A stretch of 64,000 bases of DNA, taken from positions 13,092,928-13,156,927 of the forward strand of contig CM064670.1 in NCBI GenBank assembly GCA_032717465.1. Reading direction: 5' to 3'. Each line of letters opens with the position of its first letter. Position 1 is the stretch's first letter. Under the pieces are notes generated by a model. It was not told the DNA's origin and did not search any database. It was given only the letters and a program-made list of their open reading frames with translations. The translations under genes were made by a program, and so were the position numbers. Source of the stretch: Coenobita brevimanus (Eukaryota; Arthropoda; Malacostraca; Decapoda; Coenobitidae). This document shows positions 1-13,400 of the stretch, piece by piece.

Positions 1-270
1 AAAGGCGACTTGAGGCTATGGAAGACCCGAGTTTGCACAAGAATTCTCAGTTCCCCGGTACTAATATAAGTACTAGGTTAAGGGGGAGTTCGAGAGAGAC
101 TCCGCAAAGGCGACATGAGGCTATGGAAGACCCAAGTTTGCACAAGGATTCTCAGCTCCCCGATATTAATATAAGAACTGTAGGTTAAGGCACAGGTTGA
201 GGACCCGTGTGCAGTTCGAGGCTATGGAAGACCCGAGTTTGCACAAGGATTCTCAACTTGCCGACCATAA
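1..270. repeat. Short tandem repeat, about 105-bp unit, 2.5 copies
   Basis: A segment beginning GAGGCTATGGAAGACCC is seen at 12, 117 and 218, so the spacing is 105 and 101 bp. The first two copies also share the preceding AAAGGCGAC (1 and 106) and a similar AT-rich second half. The array is cut by the window start, so its full length is unknown. I do not recognise the unit. Confidence 0.75.
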
Positions 271-1579
271 TTGTGTGCTATAATTAATGGCGACCTCGAA
301 TGTACGTCGTAGCACTGACTGCTAGGCAGAGAGTAATTGTAACATGATAAAATTTTGTTTCATTGACACTTTTGATGCTCCACCTCAATTGGTTTTGCAA
401 GTTCAGCAATGGGGGTAGCAGTTTTGCTGTGCGGGCCAGCTGATCGTCTGCCGCACGCTGCCGCCTCTTCTCTGCCTTCGTCGTCGCCATATTATTATTT
501 GCTGTGTCATTTTACACGTAGGTACAGTTACACTACAACTGTCACACCTACACCGTGTATTACATACACCACGCTACACAACAATTAGTTGTCAGTGTAA
601 ATGTAGCGAATTTTCGCTCAGTTTGACCTGAGTACAGGATTTTCACCGTCGTCACGGAGTTTTTCCCTCAAGCTTGCTTTTATTAATGTAAATACGAGGT
701 TTTTTCGCTCACTGGCGACTGCGACTTTCTCCTGTAGCAGGATAGCACACACACCACAGTGTGAATCTTGTGTGAATGACTTAGGATGTGTACATATATA
801 TATATATATATCCACAAATTTTTTCCCATAAGGAAAAAATTTAATTTTGCAGGGGCGTAATGTCACGAATCAATTCGCGACATTTCCGTTTTGTGAGAAG
901 CCACGAACTATTAGTGGAAAACTCACTGTGTATCGCTCAGCTAACCGTTTCTCCCTCCATTTCGGGGTATACTTTTCAAAACATTCGTCACTGTTTAAAA
1001 GTGACCGATTTAATGCACGTCACTAAGTGCTCTACTGAGCGATACAATTGTTTCTTTATTGTTCGCCCATGCTCTCCTCAACCGTTAGCCACGCCTTCTT
1101 CCGGTGGCCTGTGCGTCCTTCCTATGCATTATTTGAATTCAGTCTAGTGTTTGTTGTGACGGAGGAAGGTCCTGTGCTCCAAGAAGTGTGAGAGGTCGCT
1201 AGCACCCAAGCTTCACTGAGACAGTTAATCCAGTCCTCCCACCCCTCGGGTGATACATAGCATTCATCGACCGGTATTTCCTTTTGTATAATCCTAGTTT
1301 AAGAGCTTAGTTAAGGTGTTTTTCCTAGGCGTAAGTATTTAGCTTTTGTGTGAGTGAGTGAGTGCGTCTCATTTAATTTGATTTGAATTGTAACGTTAAA
1401 TTTATTTTTTGTGATTAATAAATTTAACAGTTCCTTTCTTGAGCTCAATGTAAAGTAAAATCTTGTTTCATTTCTCCATAATTAAGCTTATTTTCCATAC
1501 AGCTCCTAGCTTGCATAAACGTTTTACTATTCATAACTGGTACTTAGACCAGTCTTGTTGTATTAACTTAAAATCCGTT
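271..1579. other. No gene recognised; SF3B3 intron or upstream sequence
   Basis: Only short open frames occur here and none resembles a known family. A TA microsatellite lies near 794-811, followed by a perfect 11-bp inverted repeat (816-826 with 832-842, 5-nt loop). From about 1150 the sequence, starting TGTTGTGACGG and containing an AATAAA near 1420, could be a solo LTR, but no second copy is present to prove it. Confidence 0.4.
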
Positions 1580-1816
1580 GTTCATTCATTCATTGCCAGA
1601 CGCCATGTATCCCAGACAGGGTGGCCAAGGGCTTAGAGTTAATTGTTTTACAGGGAGGGGCACTAATCCTCCACCAACCCCACTAGACGTAGGGATGCCA
1701 ACAGCATCTGGTGTTCCCAGGCGGTCACCCATCCAAGTACTAACCAGACCCAACGTTGCTTAACTTCGCTGATCGAACGGGAAGCGGTGTACTCAACGTG
1801 GTGTGCCAGGAGTTAA
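1580..1816 (-). mobile_element. 5S rRNA-headed chimeric retroelement (SINE3-like) with RTE-derived parts
   Basis: On the minus strand the order is: 5S-like head, about 45 nt closely matching the 5' region of the RTE LINE found at 14480-14530 (shared core TTAGTGCCCCTCCC), then a segment ending GGCGTCTGGCAAT that matches the 3' end of the same RTE family (compare 2620-2660 and 11436-11470), then a GAAT tetranucleotide tail. A 5S promoter head plus a LINE-derived tail is the architecture of SINE3-type elements. Only one copy is in the window, so calling it a family is inference. Confidence 0.65.
1695..1816 (-). rRNA. 5S rRNA-like sequence, probably a retroposed head rather than a working gene
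   Basis: Read on the minus strand, this has the internal parts of 5S rRNA: the box A region (AAGTTAAGCAACG), then GGTTAGTACTTGGATGGG and the GTGACCGCCTGGGAACACC region, ending near TGTTGGC. Length (about 120 nt) fits 5S. The 5' end (TTAACTCC) does not pair with the 3' end (GTTGGC), so helix I is lost. That and the fused downstream sequence argue against a functional 5S gene. The pol III internal promoter looks largely preserved. Confidence 0.85.
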
Positions 1817-2318
1817 TGCATCAGCAAGAACCTGATGTTATTATTATTAGTATTAGTTATTTATTGTCAGGGGTGAAGTAACTTTCTCCAGAGGCTAACA
1901 GTACTAATTCAGCATTCGTGAGTAATTAGTCTCTGCTGTGTACTGTTGAGAAAGTTTATAAATTCTTGTTCTCAGAGAATCGTGCTAAGCCAGCGTAAAG
2001 TAATCGTTGCTTGATGTAGCAAGACAGTCATTGTCTCTGCTCTTCAGTATTATTGAATATTATTATCAATTTAAATAATATTTAAAGCATTTTATTCCAA
2101 AATTTCCGTGATATTATAAAAACCCCGTGACAGGAAGGTTCTGTAATTCATCCCTTCACAACTAGATGTCCATTTTAAATGGAGTAATTATCAGCTGGTG
2201 GTAGCAAGAATATGCTAGAACATGCGTCATTGGATTCAAGGAATTCATTATTGTACTTTGTGTTATTAGGTAATCCTGAAAGAGGGTAACAAGCATTTTT
2301 TTCTTTCTGTTTTATTAG
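1817..2318. other. Intron sequence, nothing recognised
   Basis: AT-rich sequence ending in a pyrimidine tract and AG immediately before the first visible SF3B3 exon. No open frame of interest. Confidence 0.6.
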
Positions 2319-2441
2319 AATGGTGTATTGCTGCGTACAGTGCTGGATGCTGTGACTGGTGACATGTCTGACACACGGACCCGCTACTTGGGATCCAGGC
2401 CTGTCAAGCTCTTCAGGATCATCATGCAGGGCAACGAGAGT
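2319..2441 (+). CDS. SF3B3: SF3B3 visible exon 1
   Basis: 123 nt, 41 codons in phase 0, beginning [10 protein letters not shown] and ending MQGNES. The acceptor is a T-rich tract with TTAG; the donor is GTCAGT. It encodes the [10 protein letters not shown] segment conserved in SF3B3. Confidence 0.95.
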
Positions 2442-4053
2442 GTCAGTACAATACATTTTCCGTAATATTTCAGATAGTTTTTTATTATGGTGATGCTTGG
2501 TGGTTTAGTGAGTTTCAATCTGATGTATCCTATAAGGGGCTAATTTTGAGGCATTTTTGGTTGTACCTATTGCACACACACTGCTATTTAAGAGTGAGCA
2601 ACAAATCTATCTATCTATCTATTGCCAGACGCCTCAATCCCGTTTGGGGTGGCCACAAACAAATCGCCTCCAAGTCACCCTGTCCCCTGCCATTTCACTG
2701 CCCTGCTCCCAGCTCACACCCCCCTCTCTCATATACCTCTCCACCCCATCCCTCCATCTCATCCTCGGCCTTCCCCTCCCTCTTCCCCCCTCCACCTCAC
2801 ACACATACACTCTCTTCGTCAGTCTTTCACCTTCCATCCTCTCCACATGGCCAAACCACCTCAGTGTGTTCCTCATAACACTTCCTATCACATCCACATC
2901 AACACCACAATGCTGCTTTATATCCTCATTCGTCAGCCTGTCTCTCCATGTGACTCCACAGGCTCCTCTTAAATAACTCATTTCCACTGCTCTCACTCTT
3001 GACTTGTGTCCTTCCAACAACGTCCAAGCTTCACTTCCGTCCGTTAGAGTTGGTATCACAATACTGTCATGTAGTAACTTTTTCACTTCCATGCTCACTT
3101 CCCTGTTTCTTATCACTGCTTTCAAAGAACCAGCAACCTTTCTTCCCTGCTGTACCCTTTCAAGCACTTCACCCTCCAAACCTCCATCCTTACTCATCAC
3201 ACTACCCAAGTACTTAAACGTACTCACATTTTCCAATTCCTCACCATCCAACCTCGCTCTACATTCACTGACTTCACCTCTCTCAAAGACCATCACTTTA
3301 CTCTTCCCTACATTCACCTTTAGATTCCGTTTCTTACACACTCTCTCAAACTCATCAGTCATCTAAAATGTCTTGGCTCGGCTACTGATGGAACAGTATA
3401 GGACTGGATGATGCGTGTTGGATTGATGGATAGAATAATAGAATATAGATGTGAAGGAAGCTATTATCATTAACATGTACAGTCACAAGAAAAACTGTCA
3501 TTACCTTTCAGAGCCATGCACTATGACGCAACGACGAAGTGTCATGGAATGACAGGACAGGAAGTTTGTACCGCATACCCGTCAATATTGGTTATGTGAG
3601 ACACAGATATTAGAATTTGTGCTAGAGGTAATACAAGCTAATTAGATTGTTTGGCCTCTGTGCATAGAGACAATACGTTTTTTTTATCCGACAATGAATT
3701 CATCAAATAACAATATAACTGAATGGTGTAGCATCAGCAACACACATGCAGATGGGCAATGAGTATGTGCACCCATGCCAGACGTATGGTAGTAATTCAG
3801 CCAATACAAGCCAAGTTAGTAAATTTCAATGTAATAATGATATGTATTGCTTTCTACATATAATAAATGTTGAGTAGAAGGAAAATAATAATACGTGTTC
3901 AGTTTCATTGCTTTAACATTTTGTATACCCACCCGCTGCTTCCAAAACAACCTGTAGGCATAGACGAATGGATGCCACTAACTGAAGCATCCATCTGAGG
4001 CATTTAACCACCCATCTAAAGCAAACAAATGAACTCGTGCACCCCTGCAAGAG

Positions 4054-4094
<41 letters not shown>

Positions 4095-7000
4095 GATGCC
4101 TATAGATTTAATACACTTCAAAATAATTTAATTGTTGTATTCTATAGATAATAAGTGTTGAATAGTAGGAAAATAATAAACGTGCTGAGTTTCATAATTA
4201 ATCTCCGGCGTGGCGCTGAGGGTAACTCAAACATGTCCTCTATACTTCCCCGTCATATGGCTCATTCTTGCTCATTATTCCAGCTCTTGTGATGGAATTG
4301 TGATATGGCAACACTAGATTGGGGAGGGGCGAACAGCAAGGACCCGCCCACATAGCCCAGCTAACGTTCGTTTCGCATCAAATATTCCTGGGGGTAACGA
4401 TAGTTTTTCTCATGACTGTACAGTCAGAGGCAATAGTGGTAGGTGGCAGCACCCACCAACTGCTCACTTGATATAGTACTGCCTTCAGGTGACTACACTG
4501 ACTGAGAAGCCAAATGGTTTCCTGTAATGCAGGAAATAATTTTTACTGTGTTGGGTGATAACCTTATAACCAAATAATGCCTGTGGTCTTTTGGGTCAAG
4601 TTACTCCAACTGGATGTGACCCATGGATATTTGTTGCTTACATAGTGCAACTTGGCAAGTGAGCCTATTGCATTAAATATTGGGATTGTGTAGCTTAGTA
4701 ATGGGCCCATAGATAGGTAAATAAATTAATAATCAGGGACAAAAGTTTGCTTGCAGTTCCACAGTCTACTTTACACTGGTCACTGTTGCATTAAATATTG
4801 GCATTGTGTAGCTTAGCTGTGGGCCGATAGACAGGTAGATAAATAATCAGGGACAAAAGTTTTCTTGCTATTCCACAGTCTACTTCACACCTAGGGCATG
4901 TCTTGTACTTTCCTCCCTAATGCGTCAAATCAAAGAGAATCATCAGAGGACAGAGAAGCATAGTAAGCCTCTCACAACTGAGGAATATTAATCAGTACTG
5001 GAAAGTAAGAGGAGGTGAAATGCTAGGAAGACTCTTGTACATGACAGCATTTAATATTTCATTGTGGAACATTGACACACTCATATCTGTAGGAATGGGA
5101 GGGTATAGTACTGAAATTGCTGTGTCAGAGGTTTTAAGGGGAGATGGTTTCCTGGTCTCCATTGCTGCCTCTCTTTGTTGCCTTCTACAGTATGCAAGGG
5201 TTATGAGGATGGTGTTATTTGTCCAATGCCAAGGGATAGATTTTCATATACAGTACCATACTGTGTATGTGAAACTATTGATAAAGAAAATAGTACAGAT
5301 AGTTAGATCTATGAGGCAGAGGTTGTATTTTGAGATAATGACTTTTTGGATGTTCTTGGGCATGGCTTTTAGAGGTCTCCCACCTTTGTACTTTTTTTTC
5401 CTGTTTTTTTTGGTTCATGCTTCACATCATTCATTCTTTAATTCATCATCCAATTCTACGTTGCCCCATAAAGAGTGTAGGAGCCAGGGGCAAAGCAAGT
5501 TGGTCCTGACATTTAACTCCTAAAGAACGCAGTTTGCTCAGCAGATCTCTCTCTCCAGCCACAAAACAGTGTTGATTTTTCGACTTTCACCAGGGTAAAA
5601 ATTTTTCTTCCACATTTCAAGAGGCTGAATTTACGCACCTGAAAATGTATGTTTCAGCCAAATTGACCAAATAGTTATTGCACAATCGCCCATCAAAGAT
5701 GCAAAAAAGTTACCAATCCCCCATGGGCAAAAATAGAAAATGTATAGAAAATTCATTACTGTATTTACGGTAAATAATTATATATACATAACCAATGTCA
5801 ATGTGAAATGTTCCCTAGGCATGAAATGTCAGTCTGGTACATGCCCATAGCAACAAAACAAGCCAGGTGAAAAGTGGAGGTGGAGTGTATGTAGTTGGAA
5901 GGGGGAGGAGGAGGGAGGGATAGGGGAGGAGGGAGGGGGGGAGGAGGAAGAGGGCAGAAGGGTTGCTATGCACACACAGCTGTAGTGGGTGTGTTGGGGT
6001 ATGGTTGGTTGGGAGGGGACAATGTGGAGATGATGCAATGGGGCTGAGGGAGGTAAAGTGACGGTGGTGGGGGAGGGTTCCTTCTCCCCCATCTTTGGGG
6101 GCCAGTCACGCCATACCACCCCAGACACTCTAGCTCTCATTGGTATGATCCCATATACGTCACCAAAGGGGCGGAGTTACCCTCCCCCAGTTTTTTGTGT
6201 CTTTATCGATCGTACGGGATAGGCTGGTGTGTCAAATTACACAAAAGCACAATCGTGAGGCATAGGTCTTTAGGGGTTAAGATGAGAGTGACCAGCCTCA
6301 ATCATCCCTGAGTGGCATTACATGAGCAATAAACCCCAGCCATCCCTTGGATATAAATCTTCAGTGGCTCAATCCGATTGGAGCTCTGTACTTACCCACT
6401 AAACCACCAGGCGCCAAAATTTGGTTATGTAGTTACCACCCAGCGTAGTAAAAGATTTCCTGGTGTACAGGAAACCATTTGGCTTGTCACTCAGTATAGA
6501 GTCACCCACAGGCAGAAGGAACAGGAAAGAATGAAGGAAAGAAAGATAGAAGAGGGAGTGTAAAGTCACCTGTAGGCAGAAGGACGAGGAAAGAATGAAG
6601 GAAAGAAAGACAGAAGAGGATGGAAGGAAAGAAAGATGGAGGAGAGGAAAGGGCAGACACCTGAGAGCAGCACTACATAGAGTGAGTGGATGGTGAGTAC
6701 CCCCACCTACCACAATTCATACTTCACTCCATCATTAAATGAATTGTAGTCGTAGTCCCATGTTAATCTGAATGTGAACCTGGTGGACTCTATGCTAAAG
6801 TTGCCCATCTCCTGCAGTCTGTTATTGTCTTTTAGGGGGATAGGGAGGCAGTTGAGGGATGTTTATATAACTACGCTGTCTTATTATATCAGTGCCACTG
6901 CATGAAGGTTTTGTCCTTCTCCAGCACGCTAGGTGGGATGAAAAGTCTGTATGATGATAAGGCTAATGAAATGGGGTTGCAAGGTAATGTGATGATGATG

Positions 7001-10000
7001 ATAATGGTGAATATGACAGTTATGCAATTGTTTTTATTCTATACTGCAGGTACTGGCCATGTCATCTCGGTCGTGGCTGTCTTACTACTACCAGAACCGG
7101 TTTCACTTGACCCCGCTGTCATACGAGAGTCTGGAGTATGCTGCAGGGTTTTCTTCTGAGCAGTGTCCTGAGGGTATCGTTGCCATCTCCACAAACACTC
7201 TCCGTATTCTGGCCCTAGAGAAGCTGGGTGCTGTCTTTAACCAGGTGCGTGAGTGCAGGATTTGGTTCCACAGCTAAAGATGGTGCATTTCATACTGGGG
7301 GAGAGTAGGTGGTAATCAGATGGTTAGAGGGGTGGTGTACTCTGAAAGAATGCAGGTTTGATCCCAGGCTGGGGCAGAAAACAGTTTTACCATGTGAATT
7401 TTGTTGAAACAGACTCTTTGACATGTCATCAAAACAGTCATGCTAATGCAATTACACCAGTCCCAAATGAAACAGCCATAGCATTTACTCAGTGTGAACA
7501 TTTGTATTAGTGCTGAAGTGATGGAATATCAAGGTATGGAGCATGTAGGACGGGTGTGTTCGAGGAACAGACTGTCAGATGTGTGCCTAAAGTTGGACAT
7601 TCATTCACATAAGAAGTGGATTGAGGTGTGGCTTAATGGATAGAATAATGGTCAGTGAAGCAGTGCTGAAAGCTAAAGTCTAATTGGTAGTCTATGCAAG
7701 AATATTTGGAAGATTTTAATGTTTATTATGACAGGTTATGGTCAGGCAGTTTTTGTTGGGCACTGAAATGGGAGTGAAAATAACACCACATAGTTGTCAC
7801 TTAAGCAGGAGACATGGAAACATATAGTTAAAAGTAAATAGAATCAAAGACCAGGCAGAGATAATTGATATGATAGATATAATCTCAGACTTTTTTTTTT
7901 TTCCCAATAGTTTCGTAATCGGCTGGTTTTGACACTTACTTTAGCTCCCAGTCCATGGAAGAAATGAACAGTGTCATACCCAGCCTTAATATGGAAATTC
8001 CTAAAGAGGATGCATGGTGTCATTTGACTGAGTGATTGATTCTCTACTTTTTCATGAACCACACACATACAAAACAGACACATGTTCAGTATAATCTCAA
8101 ATAAAAGATATTTTGGGTGCCCAGTTGAAGTGGCAGAGTTTATGCAGTGCTTTGGATTCACATTTGAGCCTTTAGCAACAACAGCAGCGCTACAGCATAG
8201 ACTATTAAACCAGTAAAGTGCACTTTTTGAGTGCATGATGAGCGAGTGATCACCATGTTATCAAAGTCTCCTTCTGATATATAATTTTAGGCAGAATCTC
8301 CAATAATTAAATGCAAGAGTTGATGCCAAAAAACACAGTGTTACAGTGGAAAATCTTTTTAAATTTCATTTTGCAATTGAGATGTTCACCAGTTGGAGCT
8401 GAATGCTGCCATGGAAAACTGTAGAATCCAAGGGGTTCCTATGCTTTTATGGGTGAGTTTTAATTTGGTAACAAAATTTATGGAATGAGTATATTACATG
8501 CAGAAAGTATTTCAACTTGACTTCACGTTTGAGTAAAGTTATAAGCTTCTGCCTAGCATGGCTGTCGGGCTGGGTCAGGCCGCTCATTTCCAGTCTTAAT
8601 TGAGAGTAAACATCGTTAGCTTGCTTCGCTTGCTCACGTGCTTGTAATTATGGTTCCAGACTTAGAAATGATTCATTCTATATCATGTACTTAATCATTT
8701 TTATACCGTACCTCTCTCATTCCTACTATCAAGGTATCATGGCTACAAGAGCTGTTCACATTTAACCAGTACAGAATCAACAGGTGACTATTTTAATCAT
8801 GCTGCTACCAGACAGTTTTATGTAGCTCAGAAAAGGTCTTTCAGATTGGAGGAATTATTGATATTGATACTATATTTAATGACGCCATTTTAAAAAGTGT
8901 ATCATAGGCTGAACAAAATTGTCAGCATATGGCAAGAATACAGTGAAAAGACTAATCTCCAGGATCTTTGAGTTAGTACAGTACAGCTTCTTAGATCTGA
9001 AATGCTTGGATCCAGAGGCATTACAAAAAATGGAATATTCTGGAACGTAGAATAAATGGTAACTATGGAGAAATAATGAAAGAACACAGCTTACAGTACC
9101 ATGAGCAGTAAGTACAACGAAATACTGAGTACTGTATTAGTAGTTTATCATTTATTCAGATGCATGTAGAAAAAAGAACACACTGATTGTGCAAGGGCAG
9201 GTGATATAAAAATTCCCCAACACAGGAAAAAGTATTTGTGAAAAGTGGAGATTTTTGGAAACTGGATTTTCGGACATGGGAGTTTATCCATTCACTCGAT
9301 GTAGTGGTGCTTTGGGTGCCTGCCCTTTCCTCTCTTGCTTCCTTCCTCTTCTGTCTTTCTTTCCTTCATTCTTTCCTCTTCCTAATGCTTATGGGTGACT
9401 TTACACTCTTTCTTCTGTCTTTCCTTCATTTTTTCCTCTTCCTTCTGCGTACAGGTGACTGTACACTCTTTCTTCTGTCTTTCCTTCCTTCATTCTTTTG
9501 TCTTCTTTCTGCCTATGGGTGACTCTACACTGAGTGACAAACCAGTTGGTGTCCTGTATACCAGAAAACCAATTACTATGCTGGTTGGTAACTATATAAC
9601 CAAATTATGGCACCTGTTGGTTTAGTGAGTAATTAGGGTGCACCAGTTGGATTGAGCCAGCACAGGTTTATAACCAAGTGATGGTTGGGGCTTATTGCTC
9701 ATGTAATGTGGCTCAGGGTTGAGTAAGACTGGTCACTCTCATCCTAAATGTCGGGACCAACATGCCTACCCCAGGCTTCTACGCTCCTCATGGGGCAACA
9801 TAGGATTGGATGATGGATGGATGGGAGTTTGTACTGTACTACTGCATATCCCTTACTATATCTTTGGGGCTGCTGAGAAATGCCTTCATGAGGGGGCATC
9901 AATAGTATTGTGTGCTGGAGCTGTCTAGTTATACAGATATTTCTCTGGCTATATGGCTGGAGCATGTGCCTGGCTTAGGGAAGATGGACTCCTGCCCAGT

Positions 10001-10416
10001 GTAGTCCCAGGCCACCCTTGGACAAGGTGTAGCACCCATAAGTCCACCAAAGAAGTTGCTGTTAGGTGGGTGATTACCTCATCCCAGAATATTCTACCAT
10101 GTGAGTGATGTGGGGCCAAGACTCAGTAGCCGGCCTTGTATAACACTTCCAGGTGGGGAAATCAGCCAACCACATTGACCAAGTAGTCAAAGTCCAGACT
10201 GAGGCCACTACTCGTATCTACCATACACAGCTCATCCTGTTGGAGGCTATGCATGCTTCTTTTTCTACACACCTTGCCATGTGGTGGGACCCTGTTCTTA
10301 CCTTAGCAAGGTGTTGCCAGACATGGGAAGGCTGGTGTTTACCTGTGGTTGATGGGTCTGCCCAGCCAGACTGACCAGGGAAGAACAACAACAACAACAA
10401 GATCAGCAGCAGCAGC

Positions 10417-10454
<38 letters not shown>

Positions 10455-13400
10455 ATAGCAATATTCCTCATTCTTCTCCCCATCAACTGAAAGGAGGATA
10501 GTAGGCTATGAAAGAAGGGCAACTTTGGCCTGCAGTCCACTGGGTTCATATTCAGATAAGCCTTGGGCTCCTCCTCCTCCTCCTCCTCCTCCCATTTTTA
10601 TTGACCTCCTCTTGCTTGTCAGGTATCGCACCCACTTGAGTACACTCCACGGAAGTTTGTGATCCACCCTGAGAGCGGCCACCTGATTGTGATTGAGAGT
10701 GACCATAATGCCTACACCGAGGACACTAAGAGACAACGCAAGATGCAGATGGCAGAGGTGAGGTGCAATGGTGACCAGGTGGCCAGAGAACGTGTCTTGT
10801 GTTGAAAAATACATGAGTTTGATCCTAGGCTGGGGTAGGAAACTGTTTGATTACTTATTTTGCTGGCTCTCTGGACCCTACCTGACTAGAAAGGAAGAGG
10901 TGGGAAAGGAGGCCTGGCTGATGATGATGAAGGAAAAAAAAGTCTTTATCTATCAACGTCTCATAAAGACACCCTTGCATCCAGTTCTGAATCAGAAAGC
11001 CTTGGCATATATTCACTTTTGACAGTGGGTACTAGTGTCAAAGTGGTGATATCAGTGTGATGCATAGGACAGTAGGGGGGGGAAAAAAAAAAAAAGAAGA
11101 AGAAGAAGAAGAATGGGTAGCTGATAGACTGGTATGTTAGACACAGTGAGAGGGACGTGTTGCAGGGATGTAGAGGACAGTTGGCTGGGTAGATGCTTGG
11201 TGTTAGCCAAAAACATTTATTCAGTATGGATGGTGAATACTAGTGCTAAAATGATGACAAGTGAATATGTGTAGCATGTAGGAGGATTGCTGGGCCTCTT
11301 AGACATGGCTATCAGTTTTATGCCCAAGAAAAAAGGAAAAGGAAAATCATCATCATCATCATCATTGTCATCGTCAATATGGACCTCCATTTCCTCCTTA
11401 GGGCAGGGTGAGGATTAGCAAAGTCTATCTATCTATTGCCAGACGCCTCAATCCCGTTTGGGGTGGCCACAAACAAATCGCCTCCAAGTCGCCCTGTCCC
11501 CTGCCATTTCACTCCCCTGCTCCCAACTCACACCCTCCTCTCTCATATACCACTCCACCCCATCCCTCAATCTCATCCACGGCCTCCCCCTCCCTCTTCC
11601 CCCCTCCACCTCACTCACATACACTCTCTTCGTCAGTCTTTCACCCTCCATCTTCTCCACATGGCCAAACCACCTCAGTGTCTTCCTCATAACGCTTTCT
11701 ATCACATCCACATCGACACCACAACGCTCCTTTATATCCTCATTCGTCAGCCTGTCTCTCCATTTGACTCCACAGGCTCCTCTTAAATAACTCATTTCCA
11801 CTGCCCTCGCTCTTGACTTGTGTCCTTCCAACAACGTCCAAGCTTCACTTCCATACATTAGAGTTGGTATCACAATACTGTCATGTAGTAACTTTTTCAC
11901 TTCTATGCTCACTTCCCTGTTTCTTATCACTGCTTTCGAGGAACCAGCAACCTTTCTTCCCTGCTGTACCCTTTCAAGCACTTCACCCTCCAAACCTCCA
12001 TCCTTACTCATCACACTACCCAAGTACTGTACTTAAACATACATTTTCCAATTCCTCACCATCCAACCTAGCTGTACATTCACTGACTTCACCTCTCTCA
12101 AAGACCATCACTTTACTCTTCCCTACATTCACCTTTAGATTCCGTTTTTTACACACTCTCCCAAACTTATCCACCAAGCCTTGCAGCTCCCCTTCGTCTT
12201 CACTCAACAACACAGTATCATCTGCAAACAACAGTACAGGGAGTCTCCAAACACTATCCTCTCTCACCATGGCAACTCCAACATCCACTACCCTACCTTG
12301 TACCTCTTTTATTACCCCATCCATGTACAGATTGAACAACCATGGAGACATGACACATCCCTGTTTCAACCCAACTTTCAAAGAGAAAAATTCACTTAGT
12401 TCACCATCCACACGCACTGCAGCCTTAGCACCATCGTACATACTCTTCACAGCATTCAACAACTTCCCATCTACTCCATATATTCTTAACACTTTCCACA
12501 ATCCTTGTCTATCCACCCTGTCATATGCTTTCTCCAAATCCATGAAAGCCGCATACAACTTCTTTCCCTTCTCTGGAAACTTTTCCACTAAAGATCTAAG
12601 AATGAATATCTGATCTACACAACCTCTTCCCTTCCTAAAGCCTCCCTGTTCTTCTACAACTAATTTCTCTGTTCTTTCTCTAACTCTGTCAATAAGTATC
12701 CTACCATACACTTTTCCTATTATACTAAGAAGACAAATGCCCCTATGATTACCACACACTTCTTTTTCCCCTTTTCCTTTGTACAAGGGAATAATTATAC
12801 CTGACTTCCAATCATCCGGGACTCTACCTTCCTCCCAGGCCAATCTGCACATCTTCCACATCCAGTCTACTACTATCTCTCCCCCATGCTTCAGCATTTC
12901 ACCACACACTCCATCAATTCCTGGGGCTTTCCCCGATTTAACTTTCTTCATTGCTTCCACAACTTCTATCCTACTGATTTCTTCCTGTCTTCTCACCTCC
13001 CTCCTTCTCCCAGCCATTCCCCAGCCACTTATACTCGCATTACTTCCATCCTCTTTGTTCAACAATTCCTTAAAGTGTTCTCTTCATCTGCTCACTTTTT
13101 CTCCCTTCTCCACTAGTAATCTACCATTTTTATCTTTCACTCCCCTGCTAACTTGACTTCCACCCTGTCTTACTCTTTTCACCTCTTTCCAGAACATTTT
13201 CTTACACTCAAATTCCTTCCAAATTCCTCATCCACTCTCTTCTTACTCCCTCTTACTAATCTTTTCACCTCTCTCTTTCTTTCTACATATAACTCTCTCT
13301 TCTGCCTCTCAACTTCTTCCATGCCCCTATTTCACATCCATTCATTGTATGCTTTCTTCTTTTGTGCCACAGCCTGTCTCACCTCTTCAGTCCACGACGC

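Noticed and set aside
1150..1560. A solo LTR starting TGTTGTGACGG with an AATAAA
   Set aside because: No second copy, target duplication or clear end; kept only as a possibility in the region note.
1695..1816. A functional 5S rRNA gene
   Set aside because: The 5' end cannot pair with the 3' end (helix I lost), no T-run terminator follows the 3' end, and LINE-derived sequence is fused downstream.
2546..2976. Plus-strand Pro/Ser/His-rich frames (also at 11408-14871 and 38246-38726)
   Set aside because: They are antisense shadows of RTE coding sequence, which gives CCT/CAC/TCC-rich complements.
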